From NCBI GenBank assembly GCA_011390435.1, contig JAABSK010000065.1, positions 1 to 11,756 on the forward strand: a stretch of DNA of 11,756 nucleotides, written 5' to 3'. Every line of letters starts with the position of its first letter. Position 1 is the first letter of the stretch. The DNA is from Desulfobacteraceae bacterium. Its GTDB lineage: Bacteria > Desulfobacterota > Desulfobacteria > Desulfobacterales > Desulfobacteraceae. The position numbers and the translations under genes were made by a program. The notes beneath the pieces are model-generated. The model was not told the DNA's origin and did not search any database. It saw nothing but the letters and a program-made list of their open reading frames with translations. Positions 7,476 through 11,756 of the stretch are shown here, one piece after another.

Positions 7476-8800
7476 AAACATTTTTTATTAAAACACTGGG
7501 ATGCAAAGTCAACCAGTTTGAGAGCGATGGCATCAGCCTGGGCCTTGAAAAAAAAGGATGGGCCCGATCAAAGACGTCCCTGAATGCAGACGTAGTGATC
7601 ATCAACACCTGCGGGGTCACTGGAAAAGCCGGTATGCAGTCCAGACAGGCCATCAGAAAACTGGCACGGGACAACCCCCGCGCAACAATCCTGGTCACCG
7701 GGTGCCATGCCCAGACCGATCCGGATCAAATCCGCTCGATAAAGGAAGTGGATCAGATTATCGGCAATACAGACAAATCCAGTATTGCCGATCGAATTAC
7801 CGATATATGTGCTTCAGAAACCCCCCTGCCCTTCTCCCATCCGTCCCGTGGAAAAACAAACCGGTTCCTGGATTTTGAAACAACCGTTAAAGGCCGGATG
7901 ACCCGGGCCTACCTGAAAATACAGGATGGATGTAACGCCTTTTGTTCCTATTGCATTGTTCCCTATGCCAGAGGATCTTCGGTCAGCATGCCGGAAGAAA
8001 CCGTTTTCAGGCATTTGCAAAACCTTTGTCAGGATGGATACAAAGAGGTAATTCTAACCGGCATCCATATTGGCATGTATGGCCTGGAAATGGCACCCCG
8101 TTCTTCTCTGCTCGCACTTCTGGAAAAGATAAATCGTGACCGGCCGGTACACCGGATCAGGCTCAGTTCCATCGAACCTGGTGAAATCAGTACCGGCATT
8201 ATTCAACTGGCCCGGCCTGGGAATATACTGTGCGACCACTTTCACATCCCCCTGCAGTCAGGAGATGATGAAATTTTAAAACAGATGCGTCGCCCCTATG
8301 ACCGTGCGCTGTTTTCAGAGATCGTCCATAAAATTTCACACGAGCTTCCCCATGCCTGCATCGGGGTTGATACCCTGATCGGATTTCCAGGCGAGACAGA
8401 CCACCAGTTTGACAATACATACAAGCTCATTGAACAGCTGCCCATTGCCTATCTCCATGTTTTCCCCTTTTCCGCCAGAAAGAAAACAGCTGCCTACCAC
8501 TATACACCCAAAGTTGATTCAGACCGGATCAAGGAACGGTGTGCACGGATGCGGGAACTGGGCCAGCAGAAGCGTCAGGCATTTATCATGGCCAATATGG
8601 GCAGACGCCTGGAAGCAGTTGTCCAGCATGCACCTGCCACCAGATCCGGACATGTGAAAGCGGTTACCAGAAATTATTTGACAATATTGCTGAAAAAAAA
8701 AGAGGCACTGCCGGGAACGGTCATTCACGTGGTTCCAAAGCAGTGTGACAAAACCCAGGTCATCTTCGGCAGATGTGCAGACAGCAGCGACCCGGCTTAA
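7472..8800 (+). CDS. mtaB: MtaB, tRNA t6A37 methylthiotransferase (radical SAM)
   Basis: MtaB converts N6-threonylcarbamoyladenosine at position 37 of ANN-decoding tRNAs to its 2-methylthio form, using two [4Fe-4S] clusters. The 442-residue protein has the full layout. The N-terminal methylthiotransferase domain has Cys11 (in LGCKVNQ, the MtaB/YqeV signature, unlike the GCQMN of MiaB), Cys47 (INTCGVT) and Cys78 (VTGC). The radical SAM core has C154-x3-C158-x2-C161 (GCNAFCSYC). HIPLQSGDD and DTLIGFPGET follow, and residues from about 375 form a TRAM-like RNA-binding domain. The ATG overlaps the mnmA TGA by 4 nt, with AGGAA at 7460-7464. RimO or MiaB are less likely because of the GCKVNQ motif. 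Confidence 0.95.
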   Translation: MKTFFIKTLGCKVNQFESDGISLGLEKKGWARSKTSLNADVVIINTCGVTGKAGMQSRQAIRKLARDNPRATILVTGCHAQTDPDQIRSIKEVDQIIGNTDKSSIADRITDICASETPLPFSHPSRGKTNRFLDFETTVKGRMTRAYLKIQDGCNAFCSYCIVPYARGSSVSMPEETVFRHLQNLCQDGYKEVILTGIHIGMYGLEMAPRSSLLALLEKINRDRPVHRIRLSSIEPGEISTGIIQLARPGNILCDHFHIPLQSGDDEILKQMRRPYDRALFSEIVHKISHELPHACIGVDTLIGFPGETDHQFDNTYKLIEQLPIAYLHVFPFSARKKTAAYHYTPKVDSDRIKERCARMRELGQQKRQAFIMANMGRRLEAVVQHAPATRSGHVKAVTRNYLTILLKKKEALPGTVIHVVPKQCDKTQVIFGRCADSSDPA

Positions 8801-9561
8801 ATTCCCCGCTCTTTCCGGATGTGATCGTAGGCTTCCTGTATCTCCTTGAATTTATCATTGGCAAATGTGATGAACTCTTCGGGAAGTCCTTTGGCCTGTA
8901 TTTTATCCGGATGGTATTCTGTCACCAGTTTGCGGTACTGCTTTTTAATCTCTTCATTGGACGCGGTTTCATCGCATTTGAGCACAGCATAGTAACGGTT
9001 GACCTGTTTGGCATATTTTGATTTCAGGCGGGCATAGTCTGTGTCTGAATATCTGAAAATCCGCGCAGCTGACAAGAGCATCTGTTCTTCTTCCGGTGAT
9101 ATTGCGCCGTCAGATGCAGAGACCCGCAGCAGAATATCCATCATCAGTTCAAGAATATGCGGCTGCATATTGAATACCGCATAAAACTGCTGTGCAAACC
9201 CATCAAACGATTCACCGGAACTCACTGCATGTCGGAAAATATTGATGGCGGTCTGCTGGCTGGAATGGTCCAGCTGAAGATCATTTTTCATGAACCGCTC
9301 AATAGCGTCGATCTCCTGATTATTGACGGTGCCGTCTGCCTTGGAGATTTTGGCCAGCATGGAGAATGCCGCTGTAAAAAACACCAGCTGGGATTGTTCA
9401 TTGGATGACAGGCGTTCAGCATTTCCCGGCTGTGATGACAGATATGCATTTTCTTTTTTATCGACAAACGTATGGCCAAAGGCCGCTCCGGCCACAGCTC
9501 CCAGGGGGCCGCCAAGAGCAAATCCAATGGTGCCACCGATCATTTTACCCAACCAGCTCAT
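8797..9561 (-). CDS. djlA: DjlA-like J-domain co-chaperone with TerB domain
   Basis: This 254-residue protein resembles DjlA, a membrane-anchored DnaK co-chaperone. The N-terminus (about 5-31) is a glycine-rich hydrophobic segment with a GGTIGFALGGPLG pattern, like the GxxxG-rich membrane span of E. coli DjlA. Residues about 50-180 form a TerB-like helical domain (AKISKADGTVNNQEIDAIE and VSASDGAISPEEEQMLL are its paired acidic motifs). The C-terminal J domain (about 188-254) contains the essential HPD at 217-219. J domains stimulate ATP hydrolysis by DnaK. A GAGG lies 7 nt before the start. The gene is convergent with mtaB and overlaps it by 4 nt. E. coli DjlA is about 271 residues, so the length fits. 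Topology, with a short periplasmic end and cytoplasmic J domain, is inferred from the family. Confidence 0.92.
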   Translation of the reverse strand: MSWLGKMIGGTIGFALGGPLGAVAGAAFGHTFVDKKENAYLSSQPGNAERLSSNEQSQLVFFTAAFSMLAKISKADGTVNNQEIDAIERFMKNDLQLDHSSQQTAINIFRHAVSSGESFDGFAQQFYAVFNMQPHILELMMDILLRVSASDGAISPEEEQMLLSAARIFRYSDTDYARLKSKYAKQVNRYYAVLKCDETASNEEIKKQYRKLVTEYHPDKIQAKGLPEEFITFANDKFKEIQEAYDHIRKERGI

Positions 9562-9593
9562 AAATTATCCTCATGAAATAAAAATCAAAACCC

Positions 9594-9622
9594 TTGTGTC
9601 CTTTTTTTAAAGATTATATATA
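9594..9622 (+). promoter_or_regulatory. Putative promoter of the dolP unit
   Basis: TTGTGT (9594-9599) and TATATA (9617-9622) are 17 bp apart and face the small membrane protein gene. They would leave a leader of about 45 nt. The -10 lies in the palindrome TTATATATAA (9614-9623), shared with the opposing promoter. Confidence 0.45.
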
Positions 9623-9645
9623 AACATAAAAGCCTGTGGCGTCAA
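9617..9645 (-). promoter_or_regulatory. Putative promoter of djlA
   Basis: On the minus strand TTGACG (9645-9640) is followed after 17 bp by TATATA (9622-9617). It faces djlA and gives a leader of about 50 nt. The -10 hexamer is the same six base pairs as in the opposing plus-strand promoter. Confidence 0.5.
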
Positions 9646-9674
9646 ACAGATAACCTTAGAAACCCAAAAAGCGT

Positions 9675-9938
9675 ATGCTGCTTAAAAAAATAATTGGACT
9701 GCTGATCATTTTTCTGAACGTTGCCGGTGTTGGTTTTTTAATCTTTCTGCTGATCACACTGCTTCAGGAAAAATTTTTATCCCAAAGCACAGAGAGCCGC
9801 CCTGAAAAACCTCTGGCCCAGACGGAAAAACCAGCCCCTGCAATTAAAAATGATGATATTGTTACAGATGAGGATGACCTGCTCAAGGATATGGATTTAT
9901 CAGATCTGGACAATCTCAACCTGGATGATTTTGACTGA
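9675..9938 (+). CDS. Small single-span membrane protein with acidic C-terminus
   Basis: I do not recognise a family. The 87-residue product has a short basic start (MLLKK), one long hydrophobic segment (about 6-31, rich in L, I, F and V) and then a polar, proline-containing linker. The last 25 residues are very acidic, ending DLDNLNLDDFD, with Asp and Leu alternating in short periods. By the positive-inside rule the N-terminus should be cytoplasmic and the acidic tail outside, if the segment is a membrane anchor. The ATG at 9675 has no clear Shine-Dalgarno, which lowers confidence. However, the frame is open, a promoter lies upstream, and its TGA sits within the strong ribosome site of dolP 9 nt before that start, so it is probably a real first gene of the unit. 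Confidence 0.72.
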   Translation: MLLKKIIGLLIIFLNVAGVGFLIFLLITLLQEKFLSQSTESRPEKPLAQTEKPAPAIKNDDIVTDEDDLLKDMDLSDLDNLNLDDFD

Positions 9939-9947
9939 GGAGGAAAA

Positions 9948-10523
9948 ATGATACGATTGTTATATTTGTCAATCATATTGATGGCCTGTATCATGCTTTC
10001 CGGCTGCGGAGCAGCCGTTGTCGGCGGAGCAGCCTATGGTGGATATAAAGGCGCCACCGATCAGCGAACCATTGGAACAATGTTTGATGACTCTGTTTTG
10101 GCCACAAAGGTAAAGAGCAAAATGATATCTGACGAATTTGTCAAAGCCCGCCATGTTGATGTGGATGTGCTGAATGGAGTGGTTTATCTTATCGGTGTTG
10201 TGGAATCCGAATCTCAGAAACGGATGGCCGCAGATATCGCAAGAGGCGTTGACGGGGTCCGGGATGTTGAAAATCAGTTAATCGTCGGCAGTACATCTGC
10301 CGGACAGGTATTGAACGACACGATCCTGAGCAGTAAAATAAAGGCTGAACTGATCAAGGCTTCGGGTGTCCGTTCGAACAATATTGATGTGGATACCATC
10401 AACAACCGGGTCACTCTGACCGGTATGCTGAAATCCCAGGCCCAGAAAGATACGGTTTTATCCATTGTTCAAAAGGTTACAGGAGATCGTCAGATTGTTG
10501 ACAACCTGACGATCAACAATTAA
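9948..10523 (+). CDS. dolP: DolP/YraP-like dual-BON outer-membrane lipoprotein
   Basis: This 191-residue lipoprotein has the same length and layout as E. coli DolP (YraP), which binds anionic phospholipids and supports outer-membrane integrity. A signal peptide (1-19) ends in the lipobox LSGC, with Cys20 the lipidated residue. The mature start GAAVVGGAAYGGYKGATDQRTIGTMFDD closely matches the DolP pattern. BON domain 1 spans about 47-113 and BON domain 2 about 122-190; each ends with a G-hydrophobic-hydrophobic-x-hydrophobic-x-G strand pair followed by a helix and a V-x-N motif. Residue +2 is Gly, compatible with outer-membrane sorting by the enterobacterial rule. AGGAGG (9938-9943) precedes the ATG by 4 nt and overlaps the previous stop. 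OsmY-like periplasmic BON proteins are the alternative, but the lipobox argues for DolP. Confidence 0.9.
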   Translation: MIRLLYLSIILMACIMLSGCGAAVVGGAAYGGYKGATDQRTIGTMFDDSVLATKVKSKMISDEFVKARHVDVDVLNGVVYLIGVVESESQKRMAADIARGVDGVRDVENQLIVGSTSAGQVLNDTILSSKIKAELIKASGVRSNNIDVDTINNRVTLTGMLKSQAQKDTVLSIVQKVTGDRQIVDNLTINN

Positions 10524-10550
10524 ACAGTATGGAACTAAACAGTATGGACC
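10521..10550 (+). repeat. 15-bp tandem duplication at the dolP/oxidoreductase junction
   Basis: TAAACAGTATGGAAC (10521-10535) is followed directly by TAAACAGTATGGACC (10536-10550), identical at 14 of 15 positions. The first copy carries the dolP stop TAA. Each copy carries an ATG (10529 and 10544), 15 nt apart and so in the same frame. The duplication thus offers two in-frame start codons for the next gene. Confidence 0.9.
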
Positions 10551-11756
10551 AATTTGACGTCATCGTTATCGGCACCGGCACTGCCGGGCAGACAGCTGCT
10601 TTTGATCTGGCAGCAGAAGGCTATCGTGTGGCTGTTGCCGAAAACAGTCCAACACCTGGTGGTGTGTGCGCATTGCAGGGATGCCAGGCAAAAAAATGGT
10701 TCTATGAAACCATGGAAACTGTGGGCCGCAGCCGACACTTGCTGGGAAAAGGCATTACAGAACCACCCGGGATCAGCTGGAATCAGATACAAACACAAAA
10801 AAGCAAATTCACTTCCAAAATCCCGGAAACAACCATCACCGGCCTGAAAGACAGTGACATCACCTATATTCCTGGCCAGGCCCGATTCATTGATGCCAGA
10901 ACCCTGCGCATCGGCACCACTGTTTACAAAACCCGCTATGTGATTATCGCTTCCGGCGCCAGCCCCATGAGCCTGCCCATTAAAGGGGCGCAGCATCTCA
11001 TCACCAGTGATGACTTTCTTGACCTGACAGCCCTGCCCCGGCGCATCGCCTTTATCGGCGGAGGCTTCATTTCGTTTGAATTTGCCCATTTTGCAGCGCG
11101 TCTCGGAAGCAGTAGCGGAGAGGTCCATATCCTTGAAGCGGCTGACCGGCCTTTGAGCCCTTTTGATAAAGATATGGTGGAACAACTGATCAAAGCCTCT
11201 GAAGATGATGGCATCCATGTCCATACCAGTATTTCCATTTCAGGTGTAACCCAAAAGGATTCCGGGTATACCATTGATTTTGCATCCGGGCCGTCACTTG
11301 AGGTAGACCTGGTGGTCAATGGTGCCGGACGGGCACCCAATATTGACCAACTTCAGTTGGAAAATGCCGGAGTCACTGCCTCTAAAAAAGGGATCTCTGT
11401 GGATTCTTCCATGAGAACCTCGGTTCCTGCTGTTTTTGCCGTGGGTGACTGTGTTCAGACGGTAATGCTTGCCAGGGTAGCAGACAAAGAAGCCCATGTG
11501 GCAGCCCGGGCCATCATTGCCCTGGAAAAAAACACGGAACTTCCGGTTATGGACTATACAGCAGTACCTGCGGTGCTTTTCACGTATCCTCAATTAGGAA
11601 TGGTGGGCAAAACTGAAGCGACACTTCAGCAGGAAAAAATCCCATACCGGAAAAGTTATGATACAGATCTGAACTGGCCCACCTACCAACGGATCGGCAT
11701 GAAACATGCCGCCTATAAAATTCTGGTGGATGAAAACGACTGTGTTCTGGGTGCCC
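10544..11756 (+). CDS. Class-I pyridine nucleotide-disulfide oxidoreductase, 3' end beyond window
   Basis: This FAD- and NAD(P)H-binding flavoprotein belongs to the dihydrolipoamide dehydrogenase/glutathione reductase superfamily. About 404 codons are visible; the family is usually 450-470 residues, so the dimer interface and its HxxxxE motif are missing. Seen from M1 at 10544: FAD dinucleotide motif GTGTAG (10-15), redox pair Cys42-x4-Cys47 in GGVCALQGC, ASGASP, NAD(P) motif GGGFIS (172-177), and second FAD motif AVFAVGDC (about 296-303). The usual tail of the redox motif (C-x-P-S-K) reads CQAKK, so it is probably not a standard Lpd, Gor or mercuric reductase. Substrate is unknown. An in-frame ATG at 10529 would add five residues; neither start has a strong ribosome site. 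I prefer 10544 because the Rossmann strand follows at the normal distance. It follows dolP by about 20 nt and is likely co-transcribed. Confidence 0.9.
   Translation, partial: MDQFDVIVIGTGTAGQTAAFDLAAEGYRVAVAENSPTPGGVCALQGCQAKKWFYETMETVGRSRHLLGKGITEPPGISWNQIQTQKSKFTSKIPETTITGLKDSDITYIPGQARFIDARTLRIGTTVYKTRYVIIASGASPMSLPIKGAQHLITSDDFLDLTALPRRIAFIGGGFISFEFAHFAARLGSSSGEVHILEAADRPLSPFDKDMVEQLIKASEDDGIHVHTSISISGVTQKDSGYTIDFASGPSLEVDLVVNGAGRAPNIDQLQLENAGVTASKKGISVDSSMRTSVPAVFAVGDCVQTVMLARVADKEAHVAARAIIALEKNTELPVMDYTAVPAVLFTYPQLGMVGKTEATLQQEKIPYRKSYDTDLNWPTYQRIGMKHAAYKILVDENDCVLGA

Noticed and set aside
1..11756. Insertion sequences, phage genes, CRISPR arrays, defence islands, tRNA or rRNA genes
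   Set aside because: I saw no transposase or integrase motif, regularly spaced repeats, tRNA-like cloverleaf or rRNA sequence. Composition and gene content look uniform by eye; no tRNA scan or profile search could be run.

Overview
The window is an ordinary-looking chromosomal segment of an anaerobic Desulfobacterota-type bacterium (former Deltaproteobacteria, probably a Desulfobacteraceae relative). I infer this from three things: an elongation factor G of the spirochaete/planctomycete/delta (mitochondrial EF-G1-like) class, a NIL-domain ferredoxin, and E. coli-like envelope genes (dolP, djlA). Coding density is high. I saw no mobile element, CRISPR array, rRNA or tRNA, and no intergenic gap exceeds 300 bp.

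Layout. At the left edge the 5' part of rsmG (16S rRNA m7G methyltransferase) runs leftward out of the window. Diverging from it are a sigma70-like promoter and a two-gene unit, fusA (EF-G) and an unrecognised RecA/KaiC-like P-loop protein, closed by a perfect 14-bp-stem terminator at 3609-3647. Facing it on the minus strand is one large gene for a fusion of a PlsC-type acyltransferase and an alpha/beta hydrolase.

From about 5927 a rightward operon encodes a NIL-domain 2x[4Fe-4S] ferredoxin, MnmA (tRNA 2-thiouridylase) and MtaB (tRNA t6A methylthiotransferase). The three genes abut or overlap by 4 nt. All three products are iron-sulfur or sulfur-transfer proteins, so the unit reads as a tRNA sulfur-modification operon. 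It meets a djlA-like co-chaperone gene tail to tail, and the two share a TTAA stop.

Divergent from djlA, with promoters that appear to share one palindromic -10 box, is a third rightward unit: a small single-span membrane protein with a very acidic tail, a dual-BON lipoprotein resembling DolP/YraP, and a class-I pyridine nucleotide-disulfide oxidoreductase cut off by the right edge. A 15-bp tandem duplication sits at the dolP/oxidoreductase junction.

Most genes are recognisable core or housekeeping functions. The least described parts are the P-loop protein behind fusA, the acyltransferase-hydrolase fusion with its uncharacterised middle region, the ferredoxin-MnmA-MtaB arrangement, and the acidic-tail membrane protein before dolP. 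I see no clear sign of a wholly new multi-gene system.
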